From Lachnospiraceae bacterium (GTDB lineage Bacteria > Bacillota > Clostridia > Lachnospirales > Lachnospiraceae), in contig JAFRSD010000013.1 of assembly GCA_017427775.1 (NCBI GenBank), positions 124,001-188,000 of the forward strand: DNA of 64,000 bases, written 5' to 3'. How positions within the stretch are numbered: position 1 is the stretch's first letter; every line of letters starts with the position of its first letter. Below are positions 15,556 to 24,506 of the stretch, piece by piece. The position numbers and the translations under genes were made by a program. The notes under the pieces were generated by a model. That model ran no database searches. It worked only from the letters and a program-made list of their open reading frames with translations, and had not been told where the DNA came from.

Positions 15556-18069
15556 ATGAAAGAAATTTTCAGCGACGAACAACTGAAACGGATTGCGGAA
15601 CAGCAGGGCGATTCCTCTAACCTTTCCGACGCGGCGGACTTCATCGCGAATGAGGCTTCCGCGGTACCGGAGGCATCCGACGATGTCTTTGCTTGGGATG
15701 AGGACGACCAGCTGGAGGCAGACCTTGCGGCGGAACAGTCCGCGATGGCTGCGACCGAGGCTGCTTCTTACGCATCGTCCGGTGACGATGTCTATCGTGA
15801 CCGTGAAGACGGTGAGGAAGAGTTCGAGGACGGCGAAGGCGTGCAGTATAACGCATTTGCGGACGACGAGCCCGTTCCCGCGCCCGCAGCGGAACCTGCT
15901 TCCGGGCATGCGGCTATCGAAGCCGGCCGGGAGGAGGAACCGGTTTATGAAGCGGCTACCGAAGAAGAGTTTTATAAATCCCTTAAGGAGAAGCAGAAGC
16001 GGAGCAGAGCGAGACTGATCGTTCTTCTCGGCATACTCGGCGTGCTCCTGATATTTGCCTGCCTGCAGTTCTACTATACCGGTCTGAACGGCTGGCATAA
16101 AACGAAAGAGGGCAGCTTCTACATCAGCGATCATTCCCGTCTTGTCGGCCTTTACACGATCGATTCGACGATGTATCTGTTCGACGGCAACGGTTTCCTG
16201 ATTGAAGGACCCGCTGAAGAATCGGGACAGATCTATTATTCCTCCAAGCAGGGCGTCCTGAAGGGCGTTGTCACGATCGCCGGCGAGGAGTACTACTTCA
16301 GCGAGGAAGACGGCGTGCTGCGCCGCGGCTTCTATACAAAGGACGGCGTCGATTACTACCGCAATTCCCACGGCTTTGTGGAATCCGGCGTGCGTGAGAT
16401 CGACGGAAAAGTATACTACATCGGCTCGGACGGGCGGCTGCTCAGCGGCTGGGCATCGTTTGAGAACGGCGTGCGGTATTTCCCGCCTAGCGACTATAAC
16501 ATGTATACCGGCATCCGTGAGGTGGACGGCGAACTATATTACTTCGACTGGAACGGATATGTCCGCAAGGGCTTTATCCGCAGTGAGGAAGAGTGTTACT
16601 ACGCGGAGCCGCAGAACGGCTCGCTCCGGTTCGGACGCGTTAACGTGGACGGCACGGAGTATTTTCTGAGTACGGACGGCGCCGTGCTGAACGGCATCGG
16701 CGAAGCAGAGGAGAAGGCATGGTATTTTAAGGACAATGCTTTCGTACTCGGCTGGGTTGAAGATGAGAGCGGCCGTTTCTACTCAAATGAGAACGGTCTT
16801 GTAACCGGCGACCAGAAGATCGACGGCAAAGGTTACTACTTTGAACCCGACTACCGCCTTGCGCGCGGCTGGATTACGCGTGAAACCGGCCGGTATTACT
16901 TTGATAACGACGGCGTCATGCTGTACGGCTGGCAGACGATCGACGGCAAGACCTACCGGTTCTCCGACGAGGGTATTCTGTATGTCGGCGAGCAGGAATT
17001 CGACGGCGTGAAGTATCTCTTCGCGGACGACGGCGCTTTCTATGACGGATTTACCGAGACCGAGATCGGCCGGCAGTACTTTGATAAAGGATACCTGAAG
17101 ACCGGCATTACGAAGATTGAAGACAAATACTATTACCTCGACAGTCAGGGTATCGCCCGCGGCGGTAAGCAGACGGTGAACGGCCTGCTTGCAATGTATA
17201 ATGCGGACGGTTCCGCACAGACCGGATGGAAGACTATAGACGATAAGAAGTATTATCTCGCTGAGACCGGCGTTATGCTTGCCGGAAACGTGGCAATCGG
17301 CAACAAGCGTTACTATCTGTCGCGCGAAGGAGGATTCTTGGAGCCCGGCTGGCATACCGATAACGGAAAGTTCTATTCTTACAAGGACGGTACGATCGCG
17401 GTCGGAGCCGTGAAGATTGACGGTAAGCTGTATGCATTCTCGGATGTCGGCTACCTCGTTACGAAGGAAGGTCTTCAGAAGATCGGCGGCAAGCAGCGTT
17501 ACGTTTACAGTGACGGAACCATCGCCGTCAACACCGAAATGACGATCAACGGCAAGAAATACGAAATTGACGCGAGCGGTGTCGCACAGGTTAAGTTCTC
17601 CACAATCAATGATAACAATCTGAATGCTTATCTGGATTATATTATCAATGATGTCGTGGGAAGCAAAGATATCAAAGCACTTTATAACTGGGTAAGGAAG
17701 ACGATTCCCACGTATTCCTATTGGTCAAGCGGAACTGCAGGAATCCGTACTCTTGCCTGTGAAGCAATTAATAAGCATTACGGTGCGTGCTGGCATTATG
17801 CTGCTTTGATGACGATCATCCTGCAGAAGGCAGGTTATGAGGCTAAGGTTATCAAGGGCGGCGGTCATACCTTCTCGGAGCATCAGTGGACGGCGGTTAA
17901 GGTAAACGGTCAATGGCTGTATATTGACGCAATGCGTTCGGATGTGTTCCTGCTTACGCAGGCACAGCTGGATGACAGAAAGTATACCTACACCGATTCC
18001 CGTTACGGCCCGCAGAAGCCGAAGACGGGTTATACGGACAAATACTATTACGGCTATACGAAACCGTAA
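15556..18069 (+). CDS. Transglutaminase-like surface protein with cell-wall/choline-binding-type repeats
   Basis: An acidic cytoplasmic N-terminus of about 150 residues precedes one membrane helix (LIVLLGILGVLLIFACLQF, about 151-169). Outside follow about 20 imperfect repeats of some 20 residues built as x-G-W-x(n)-YYF-x(n)-DG (about 180-680), the aromatic repeat class that binds choline or glucan. The C-terminal domain (about 695-837) is transglutaminase-like with Cys in YGACWHYA, His in SEHQWTAV and Asp in YIDAMRSD. 837 residues from ATG 15556 (GAGGTG upstream). It could crosslink or cleave wall polymers; the substrate is unknown. Confidence 0.85.
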   Translation: MKEIFSDEQLKRIAEQQGDSSNLSDAADFIANEASAVPEASDDVFAWDEDDQLEADLAAEQSAMAATEAASYASSGDDVYRDREDGEEEFEDGEGVQYNAFADDEPVPAPAAEPASGHAAIEAGREEEPVYEAATEEEFYKSLKEKQKRSRARLIVLLGILGVLLIFACLQFYYTGLNGWHKTKEGSFYISDHSRLVGLYTIDSTMYLFDGNGFLIEGPAEESGQIYYSSKQGVLKGVVTIAGEEYYFSEEDGVLRRGFYTKDGVDYYRNSHGFVESGVREIDGKVYYIGSDGRLLSGWASFENGVRYFPPSDYNMYTGIREVDGELYYFDWNGYVRKGFIRSEEECYYAEPQNGSLRFGRVNVDGTEYFLSTDGAVLNGIGEAEEKAWYFKDNAFVLGWVEDESGRFYSNENGLVTGDQKIDGKGYYFEPDYRLARGWITRETGRYYFDNDGVMLYGWQTIDGKTYRFSDEGILYVGEQEFDGVKYLFADDGAFYDGFTETEIGRQYFDKGYLKTGITKIEDKYYYLDSQGIARGGKQTVNGLLAMYNADGSAQTGWKTIDDKKYYLAETGVMLAGNVAIGNKRYYLSREGGFLEPGWHTDNGKFYSYKDGTIAVGAVKIDGKLYAFSDVGYLVTKEGLQKIGGKQRYVYSDGTIAVNTEMTINGKKYEIDASGVAQVKFSTINDNNLNAYLDYIINDVVGSKDIKALYNWVRKTIPTYSYWSSGTAGIRTLACEAINKHYGACWHYAALMTIILQKAGYEAKVIKGGGHTFSEHQWTAVKVNGQWLYIDAMRSDVFLLTQAQLDDRKYTYTDSRYGPQKPKTGYTDKYYYGYTKP

Positions 18070-18084
18070 TTTCCGGGAGACTAT

Positions 18085-19494
18085 ATGGTTTTCAGTTCAG
18101 TCATATTCTTATGCATATTCTTCCCGATCGTATTCATTTTGCATACGATCCTTCCAATCGGAAGAGTGCGGAACGCGGTTTTGATCATTGCGAGCATATT
18201 GTTCTACGCGTACGGCGAGCCAGTGTATGTAATCTTACTGCTGGCTTCCGTACTGATGAACTATCTGCTCGGCCTCGGTGTATCCGGAAAGGCCGGCAGG
18301 TTCTTCCTCGCAACTGCCGTCATTGTGAACATCGGCTTACTTGTTGTATTCAAGTATGCCGGTTTTCTTGCGGTCAGCCTCAATAACGTGCTTCCCTCGG
18401 GAATGAACGTGCCCGTTCCGAAGCTTTCGCTTCCGATCGGTATTTCCTTCTATACGTTTCAGGCGCTTTCTTATGTTATCGACGTATACCGCAAGCAGGT
18501 AGAGGTACAAAAGAATCCGCTGAAACTGCTGCTTTACATCTCGTTCTTCCCGCAGCTGATCGCCGGTCCTATCGTCAAATACCACGATATCGAGACCGAG
18601 ATCCGCGACCGGAAGGTTACGGTTGACGGCGTATGGAGCGGTTTGATCCGTTTCAGCGTCGGCCTCGGCAAGAAGGTACTGATTGCAAATACGATGGCAT
18701 TTGCCGCGGACAGGCTGTTCGCGCTTGAGACAGCGCAGGTCGGCGTTCTGGCGGCCTGGATCGCGGCGTTTGCATATCTGATGCAGATTTATTTCGACTT
18801 CTCCGGATACTCCGATATGGCGATTGGCCTCGGTCTCATGTTCGGATTCCATTTCCAGGAGAACTTCAACTATCCTTATACTTCGGGCAGTATCCGGGAA
18901 TTCTGGAGACGGTGGCACATCTCCCTGTCCACTTGGTTCCGGGATTACCTCTATATTCCGCTCGGAGGAAACCGTAAAGGCCGGTGGCGTACGATCTTCA
19001 ATAAGTTCGTCGTATTCTTCTGTACCGGTTTCTGGCACGGCGCGAACTGGACATTCCTCGTATGGGGTCTGTTCCACGGCTTTTTAGAGATGCTCGAAGA
19101 GAAGAAGTGGATTCCGGTCCACTGGGGCATCAAGGTTTTCAATCATATATACACATTGCTGATGGTAACGGTCGGATTTGTTATGTTCCGTGCCGATACG
19201 CTGCGGCAGGGTATTTCGATGATCGGATCGATGTTCGGCGCCTGCGCGAATCCTGCGGCCGGATATGCCGGCGCGATTGCTCTGATGTCGCCCTATATGA
19301 TCTGTATCTCGGTTTGCGCGATCCTTGGTGCGACGCCGCTTCTTGCAAGCGGCGTAAAGAAGATGCGTTCGGGCAAGCATGCGGAGGCATGGATGCCTTA
19401 TCTCGAGATGCTTTTCGCCCTGATCATTCTGGGGCTTGCGTTTATGGCGCTTGCTTCGGACAGCTATAATCCGTTTATTTATTTCCGGTTCTAG
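18085..19494 (+). CDS. MBOAT-family membrane O-acyltransferase (AlgI/DltB-like)
   Basis: A polytopic membrane protein of about ten helices that moves acyl (often acetyl) groups across the membrane onto a surface polysaccharide. Family hallmarks are LSLPIGISFYTFQALSYVID, FREFWRRWHISLSTWFRDYL-type sequence (here IREFWRRWHISLSTWFRDYL), IPLGGNRKG, and the catalytic His in FWHGANWTFLVWG. The gene is followed by an SGNH/AlgX-like gene, the usual pair for O-acetylation. No dltA or dltC is present, so wall-polysaccharide acetylation is more likely than teichoic acid D-alanylation. Confidence 0.93.
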   Translation: MVFSSVIFLCIFFPIVFILHTILPIGRVRNAVLIIASILFYAYGEPVYVILLLASVLMNYLLGLGVSGKAGRFFLATAVIVNIGLLVVFKYAGFLAVSLNNVLPSGMNVPVPKLSLPIGISFYTFQALSYVIDVYRKQVEVQKNPLKLLLYISFFPQLIAGPIVKYHDIETEIRDRKVTVDGVWSGLIRFSVGLGKKVLIANTMAFAADRLFALETAQVGVLAAWIAAFAYLMQIYFDFSGYSDMAIGLGLMFGFHFQENFNYPYTSGSIREFWRRWHISLSTWFRDYLYIPLGGNRKGRWRTIFNKFVVFFCTGFWHGANWTFLVWGLFHGFLEMLEEKKWIPVHWGIKVFNHIYTLLMVTVGFVMFRADTLRQGISMIGSMFGACANPAAGYAGAIALMSPYMICISVCAILGATPLLASGVKKMRSGKHAEAWMPYLEMLFALIILGLAFMALASDSYNPFIYFRF

Positions 19495-19551
19495 AAACCG
19501 GGTTTTAGATAAGCCGGCGGCTTATTGATGCCGGCCGGTGTTGGAGATTTC

Positions 19552-20952
19552 ATGAAGAAAAAGGTTGTTTTCATCATAATCTATGTGCTGCTCTGTCTGA
19601 CTCCGCTTGCGATGCTTCCGTTATCGAAGGATACGTCCGCGGAGGAGAAGAGAGACCTGAGCGCGTTTCCGGAAGTGAAGAAGGAAGGCAAGCTGAACCT
19701 TTCGTTCTTTACGGAATTTGACGCGTGGTTTACGGACCATATGGGCGGCCGCTCGTATCTTGTGGAAGCGCAGACCATGATGAAAGAATACGTCTTCGGC
19801 GAGTCGGCGAACAGTTCGGTCATCCTCGGAAAGAACGGCTGGCTGTTCTACGAAGAGACTGCCGATGATTATGCAAATGTGGCTTCGCTTACGGAGCGGA
19901 ACAGCCGGAACGTAGCGGTAACGCTCCGGATGATGCAGGATTACTGTACGGAGCGCGGCGTAGATTTCGTATTTACCGTCGCGCCTAATAAAAATACGCT
20001 TTATCCCGACAATATGCCGGCCTGGTACGTAAGAACATCCGGCAAGAGCAATCTTGACATGCTGGCAGCGGACCTTGACCGTTTCGGCGTGAAGTATGCG
20101 GACCTGAAGAGCATGTTCCTGAAGGAGCCGAAGGCTTATTACCAGCCGAGGGATTCCCACTGGACGTACGAAGGCGGCATGCTCGCCTATCGGACGATTG
20201 TGAATAAGCTTTCCAAGGAACACAGTCTGTTTGAAGACGTGAAGTTTACGGAACGGGCGGATTGGGATGCCGACCTCGTGAACATGATGTACCCGGGCGC
20301 GCCCGACACAGATGTACAGATGTACCCGGAGATTACGTATTCATTTACCGTTAAAGGCGCTTTTGTAAGCGATATGGATATGGTCATCGAGACGACCGGC
20401 GGAGCGGGAGAGGGTTCGCTTCTCATGTTCCGTGACTCGTTCGGAAATACGACGTGGAGATACTTCGCGGAAGCCTTCGCGGAGGCAGATTTCGAGCGTG
20501 CGGTTCCGTACCGTCTGAATACGATCGACCGCATCGGCGCGGACACGGTCGTATTGGAGATCGTAGAGCGTAACCTTAAGAACCTCGCGGAGAAAGCCCC
20601 GATGATGGAAGCGCCGAAGAGAAATCTGGAAGTGCTCGATGCGTATGACATTTCCGACCGCGACAATCAGGTTGCTTCGCGGACCGCCGGCGTGTTCTTC
20701 CATATCTACGGTTCGATCGCGCCGGAGATCCTCGACGAGGATTACCACGTATACATCATCGCGAAGAAGAGCGGAAATGCCGTATTCTACGAGGCTTTCC
20801 CGATCTATGAGCGTGAGCTGCTCACATCGGAACGATGTTGCGACAACGGTTTCTCCTGTTACCTGCCGGAAGAGGTTGCCACGGAAGCGGATTCGCTCGG
20901 TATCCTGACGGTTAGTAACGGCAAATACTATTACATTCCTTACACAAAATAG
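19552..20952 (+). CDS. SGNH/DHHW-type acetyltransferase partner of MBOAT (AlgX/AlgJ-like)
   Basis: One N-terminal signal anchor (KKKVVFIIIYVLLCLTPLAM) and an extracytoplasmic SGNH-type domain. The catalytic Asp-His is in PRDSHWTYEGG, and MFRDSFGNTTW supplies the Ser region typical of the AlgX/DltD-like fold. NGWLFYEETADDYANV is the usual opening of this family. The MBOAT protein 58 bases upstream would hand acyl groups to it for transfer to an exported glycan. ATG 19552 is preferred over 19525 because the basic-hydrophobic anchor starts there after GGAG. 466 residues. Confidence 0.85.
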   Translation: MKKKVVFIIIYVLLCLTPLAMLPLSKDTSAEEKRDLSAFPEVKKEGKLNLSFFTEFDAWFTDHMGGRSYLVEAQTMMKEYVFGESANSSVILGKNGWLFYEETADDYANVASLTERNSRNVAVTLRMMQDYCTERGVDFVFTVAPNKNTLYPDNMPAWYVRTSGKSNLDMLAADLDRFGVKYADLKSMFLKEPKAYYQPRDSHWTYEGGMLAYRTIVNKLSKEHSLFEDVKFTERADWDADLVNMMYPGAPDTDVQMYPEITYSFTVKGAFVSDMDMVIETTGGAGEGSLLMFRDSFGNTTWRYFAEAFAEADFERAVPYRLNTIDRIGADTVVLEIVERNLKNLAEKAPMMEAPKRNLEVLDAYDISDRDNQVASRTAGVFFHIYGSIAPEILDEDYHVYIIAKKSGNAVFYEAFPIYERELLTSERCCDNGFSCYLPEEVATEADSLGILTVSNGKYYYIPYTK

Positions 20953-20975
20953 AAATCAGGGAGATAACATATATC

Positions 20976-22394
20976 ATGGAGAACAGATTACAGTTATATA
21001 ATACACTTACCAAGAAGGTGGAGACCTTCGTACCGAACGTTGACGGAAAGGTTGCCATGTATACCTGCGGCCCGACCGTGTATCATTTTGCGCACATCGG
21101 AAACCTTCGAAGCTACATCCAGGAGGACGTTCTTGAGAAGACGCTTCGTTATCTCGGTTACGACGTGAAGCGCGTTATGAACATTACCGACGTCGGCCAT
21201 CTGACCGACGATGCCGATGCCGGCGAAGATAAGATGTTAAAGGGCGCGCAGCGTGAGCACAAGACCGTTATGGAGATTGCAAAGTACTATACCGACGCGT
21301 TCTTCTCGGATTGCGCAAAGCTGAACATCAAGACGCCCGACGTTGTCGAGCCCGCGACGCATTGCATCCCCGAGTTCATTCATATGATCGAAGTGCTCCT
21401 CAAGAAAGGCTACGCTTATCAGGCCGGGGAAAATGTGTACTTCGACACCTCAAAACTGAAGGAATACTTTGTCCTTACGAACCACAGCGAGGACTCGCTC
21501 CTTGAGGGCGTCCGCGACGATGTGGATGTGGATCCGAATAAGAAGAACAAGAACGATTTCGTTCTGTGGTTTACCAAGTCCAAGTTCGAGGATCAGGCCC
21601 TCAAATGGGACAGCCCGTGGGGCGTCGGATATCCCGGCTGGCATATCGAGTGCTCGTGCATCAGCATGAAGCATCTCGGCGAGTATATGGACATTCACTG
21701 CGGCGGCGTGGACAACATCTTCCCGCATCATACGAACGAGATTGCGCAGTCCGAGTCGTATCTCGGGCACAAATGGTGCAATTACTGGTTCCATGTGCAT
21801 CATCTGAACGACAAGAGCGGAAAGATGAGTAAATCGAAGGGCGATTTCCTGACTGTTTCTCTGATTGAGAGCAAGGGTTACAAGCCGCTTGTATACCGTT
21901 TCTTCTGCTTACAGAGCCATTACCGTAAGCCGCTTGAGTTCTCCTACGAGGTACTCGACCAGATGACGGCTGCTTACGATAAGCTTGTGAAGAGAATCGC
22001 CGGACTTAAGAAGGATACCCCGGTGGATCGGGCAGCTTTCGATTCTTACAGGAAGCAGTTTGAGGACTGCCTGTGCAACGATATCAATACCGCTTCGGCA
22101 ATCACGGTGCTTTATGACGTTTTGAAGGCGGATATTTCCGACGGAACGAAGTTTGCTCTTGCGGAGAGCTTCGATACCGTACTGAGTCTCGGACTGACTG
22201 CCGCGCAGGCGGAGGAGCCCGCAGCTGAGGCCGATGACGAGCGGATCGCTTTCGTTAACGCGAAGATCGCGGAGCGTGCCGAAGCCAAGAAGGCAAAGGA
22301 TTTCGCTAAGGCTGACGCAATCCGTGCGGAGCTTCTTGAAAAAGGCATTCAGATTAAGGATACGAGAGAGGGCGTCGTATGGGAGAAGATCTGA
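20976..22394 (+). CDS. cysS: Cysteinyl-tRNA synthetase
   Basis: Class I synthetase, 472 residues. Zinc and HIGH-type signature in YTCGPTVYHFAHIGNLRS, zinc-site residues in GYPGWHIECSCISMKHLG and HCGGVDNIFPHHTNEIAQ, and KMSKSKGD for ATP. The C-terminus has the usual KAKDFAKADAIRAELLEKGI helix and ends EGVVWEK. Its 3' end overlaps the mini-III RNase gene by 16 bases, so the two are translationally linked; this order is conserved in Firmicutes. Confidence 0.98.
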   Translation: MENRLQLYNTLTKKVETFVPNVDGKVAMYTCGPTVYHFAHIGNLRSYIQEDVLEKTLRYLGYDVKRVMNITDVGHLTDDADAGEDKMLKGAQREHKTVMEIAKYYTDAFFSDCAKLNIKTPDVVEPATHCIPEFIHMIEVLLKKGYAYQAGENVYFDTSKLKEYFVLTNHSEDSLLEGVRDDVDVDPNKKNKNDFVLWFTKSKFEDQALKWDSPWGVGYPGWHIECSCISMKHLGEYMDIHCGGVDNIFPHHTNEIAQSESYLGHKWCNYWFHVHHLNDKSGKMSKSKGDFLTVSLIESKGYKPLVYRFFCLQSHYRKPLEFSYEVLDQMTAAYDKLVKRIAGLKKDTPVDRAAFDSYRKQFEDCLCNDINTASAITVLYDVLKADISDGTKFALAESFDTVLSLGLTAAQAEEPAAEADDERIAFVNAKIAERAEAKKAKDFAKADAIRAELLEKGIQIKDTREGVVWEKI

Positions 22395-22795
22395 CATCCC
22401 TGATCCGCGAACGCTTCGGCTATGCGGATGTCGACGCAAAGCAGTATTCGCCGTTGTCGCTCGCATTTGTCGGAGACGCGGTATACTCGTTACTGATCCG
22501 CACAAAGCTTCTTTGCGAACGCGAGCTGACGGTGAACCATCTGCATAAACATGCAGCCGACGCGGTGAAGGCGGAAGCGCAGAAGGAACTCATGACGGCA
22601 ATGCTTCCGAAACTTACTGAGGAGGAACTGACCGTCTTTAAGCGCGGCCGCAACGCCAACTCGCATTCGGTTGCGAAGCATGCGTCGGTTACCGATTACA
22701 GGATAGCGACCGGATTCGAGGCACTGATCGGGTATTTATACCTGAACGGACGCATGGACCGGATTATGGAACTGGTTTTCGGGCAGGAAGGATAG
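22379..22795 (+). CDS. mrnC: Mini-ribonuclease III
   Basis: A 138-residue RNase III catalytic domain without a double-stranded-RNA-binding domain; in Bacillus this enzyme matures 23S rRNA ends. YSPLSLAFVGDAVYSLLIR carries the catalytic acidic residue, and LHKHAADAVKAEAQKELM and GRNANSHSVAKHASVTDYRIATGFEALIGYLYL (split over residues about 90-122) contain the second metal-site Glu. It starts inside cysS and ends five bases before rlmB. Confidence 0.95.
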   Translation: MGEDLTSLIRERFGYADVDAKQYSPLSLAFVGDAVYSLLIRTKLLCERELTVNHLHKHAADAVKAEAQKELMTAMLPKLTEEELTVFKRGRNANSHSVAKHASVTDYRIATGFEALIGYLYLNGRMDRIMELVFGQEG

Positions 22796-22800
22796 AAATC

Positions 22801-23556
22801 ATGGATGAACAAAGATACAGCGAGACTTTGATCGAGGGCCGTAACGCCGTTTTGGAGGCATTTCGTGCCGGAAAGACGGTCGACAAGCTTTATGTTTTGA
22901 AAGACTGCAAGGACGGCCCGGTCCGCTCGATCCTCCGCGAGGCGGAAAAGGGCGGCTCAATCGTCAATTTCGTGGATAAGGAACGGCTCGACCATATGAG
23001 CACGACCGGCAAGCACCAGGGCGTTATCGCGCAAACTGCGGCCTATGATTATGCCGAGGTGGATGACATTCTGAAGATAGCCGAGGAGAAGGGCGAACCG
23101 CCGTTTCTGATCCTTCTCGACGGGATCGAAGACCCGCACAATCTCGGAGCGATGATCCGTACCGCGAACCTCGTGGGCGCGCATGGCGTGATCATTCCGA
23201 AGCACCGCGCGGTAGGACTTACCGCAACGGTTGCGAAGACTTCGGCGGGAGCGCTTAACTATACGCCGGTAGCAAAGGTAACGAACCTTACGCAGACGAT
23301 GGAAGACCTTAAGAAGAAAGGTATCTGGTTCGTCTGCGCGGATATGAGCGGAGACGTGATGTATAGAACGAACCTGACCGGTCCGATCGGTCTTGTGATC
23401 GGCAACGAAGGAAGCGGCGTAAGCCGTCTTGTGAAGGAACATTGCGACTATACCGCGTCCATCCCGATGAAGGGCGATATCGATTCGCTGAACGCATCGG
23501 TTGCGATGGGCGTGCTGGCATATGAGATCTTACGCCAGAGAATGGGTGGAAAATGA
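22801..23556 (+). CDS. rlmB: 23S rRNA (guanosine-2'-O)-methyltransferase, TrmH/SpoU family
   Basis: SPOUT-class methyltransferase that acts on 23S rRNA. An N-terminal L7Ae-like substrate domain (LIEGRNAVLEAFRAGKTVDKLYVLKD) precedes the knotted AdoMet domain with motif 1 LDGIEDPHNLGAMIRTANLVGAHG, motif 2 IGLVIGNEGSGVSRLV and motif 3 SIPMKGDIDSLNASVAMGVLAYE. 251 residues. The stop overlaps the sigma-factor start by ATGA. Confidence 0.95.
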   Translation: MDEQRYSETLIEGRNAVLEAFRAGKTVDKLYVLKDCKDGPVRSILREAEKGGSIVNFVDKERLDHMSTTGKHQGVIAQTAAYDYAEVDDILKIAEEKGEPPFLILLDGIEDPHNLGAMIRTANLVGAHGVIIPKHRAVGLTATVAKTSAGALNYTPVAKVTNLTQTMEDLKKKGIWFVCADMSGDVMYRTNLTGPIGLVIGNEGSGVSRLVKEHCDYTASIPMKGDIDSLNASVAMGVLAYEILRQRMGGK

Positions 23557-24167
23557 GTCCTGATTACAGCATTTACAGCAACGAGGAGCTTTGCAGGCTT
23601 TCGAAGACCGATAAGGACGCGGAAGAGTATCTGCTTGTGAAGAACAAGGAGATGGTGCGCCTTGAGGCACGGAACCTGTACCTTTCCTGGGGCGAATGGG
23701 ATGACCTTTTGCAGGAGGGCATGATCGGCCTTCTGCAGGCAATCCGCGGGTATTCCGCGGACAATGGGGCGAGCTTTGCCACATTTGCCGCGCTCTGTGT
23801 ACGCGGGAAAATGCTGAATGCCGTCACGGCCAGTAACCGCCGCAAGCACGGTGCGATGGAGGATTATGTTCCGCTTGATTCCCCGGCGTTTCAAAGCGAG
23901 GACGGCACCGGCCTTTACGGCGTCGGACGGTACGATAACCCGGAGAGCCAGGTGATTTCCAGAGAGGATGCCGGTACGCTTCGTAAGCGCATCCTCGATT
24001 CGCTCAGCAAGGGCGAGAATGCCGTGTTTACGGAGTATCTTCAGGGGCTTGATTACCGCGAGATTGCGGCAAAGCTCGGGAAGAGTCCGAAGTCGGTCGA
24101 CAACACCTTGCAGCGCATCCGAAGAAAAGTGCGCGAGCTTCTCGCAAACGGCTCCGGACAGGCATAA
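23553..24167 (+). CDS. sigH: RNA polymerase sigma factor, SigH (Spo0H)-like
   Basis: Sigma-70 family factor of 204 residues with region 2 (AEEYLLVKNKEMVRLEARNLYL, then WDDLLQEGMIGLLQAIRGY, the core-binding helix, and FATFAALCVRGKMLNAV) and region 4 helix-turn-helix (YREIAAKLGKSPKSVDNTLQRIRRKV). Layout and position right after rlmB match the stationary-phase factor SigH of Firmicutes, which in sporulating relatives opens early sporulation promoters. Sporulation of this organism is not shown by this window. Confidence 0.82.
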   Translation: MSPDYSIYSNEELCRLSKTDKDAEEYLLVKNKEMVRLEARNLYLSWGEWDDLLQEGMIGLLQAIRGYSADNGASFATFAALCVRGKMLNAVTASNRRKHGAMEDYVPLDSPAFQSEDGTGLYGVGRYDNPESQVISREDAGTLRKRILDSLSKGENAVFTEYLQGLDYREIAAKLGKSPKSVDNTLQRIRRKVRELLANGSGQA

Positions 24168-24231
24168 AAAGCTGAATAATTTGCAGGTTTTCAGCCACTT
24201 TCGAAGGATTCAAAAATCTCGAAAAAACTGC

Positions 24232-24260
24232 TTGCAAAACCAAGTGGTGTGTGGTATTAT
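24232..24260 (+). promoter_or_regulatory. Promoter of tRNA-Thr
   Basis: TTGCAA (24232-24237), 17 bases, TATTAT (24255-24260) preceded by TGG (extended -10). The tRNA starts 13 bases later. Confidence 0.82.
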
Positions 24261-24273
24261 AGCATTCGTGATT

Positions 24274-24345
24274 GCTGATGTGGCTCAGGGGTAGAGCGTT
24301 TCCTTGGTAAGGAAGAGGTCGCGGGTTCAATTCCCGCCATCAGCT
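24274..24345 (+). tRNA. tRNA-Thr (GGT anticodon)
   Basis: Acceptor GCTGATG/CATCAGC, D stem GCTC/GAGC, anticodon stem TTTCC/GGAAG region with loop TTGGTAA giving anticodon GGT, and T arm GCGGG-TTCAATT-CCCGC. The 3' CCA is not encoded. Its downstream neighbour DNA is AT-richer than the rest of the window. Confidence 0.93.
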
Positions 24346-24381
24346 TACAGTGAAGATTGCGGAAAGCCTGCTAAAAGAAAG

Positions 24382-24417
24382 TCAAGCGTAAGTTTAGCTT
24401 ATGCTTGATTTTTTTTT
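24382..24417 (+). terminator. Terminator after tRNA-Thr
   Basis: Stem TCAAGCGTAAG against CTTATGCTTGA, loop TTTAG, followed by nine Ts. Between it and the next gene (24418-24506) are AT-rich bases including an A/T-rich inverted repeat (GAAAAAAAG ... CTTTTTTC) near 24444-24472, with no standard promoter boxes, perhaps an alternative-sigma promoter. Confidence 0.88.
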
Positions 24418-24506
24418 ATCTTTTTGTGAAGAAATTGGTAGCTATTGAAAAAAAGTTGGCAATCTTTTTTCAAAAGTGATACTAATGGGTAGAAGGAGGT
24501 GAGGCA

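Noticed and set aside
16100-17600. CRISPR-like or satellite repeat
   Set aside because: The repetition is at the protein level (aromatic wall-binding repeats); DNA units vary and have no spacers.
20953-20975. T-box leader before cysS
   Set aside because: Only 23 bases separate the genes, too short for a T-box.
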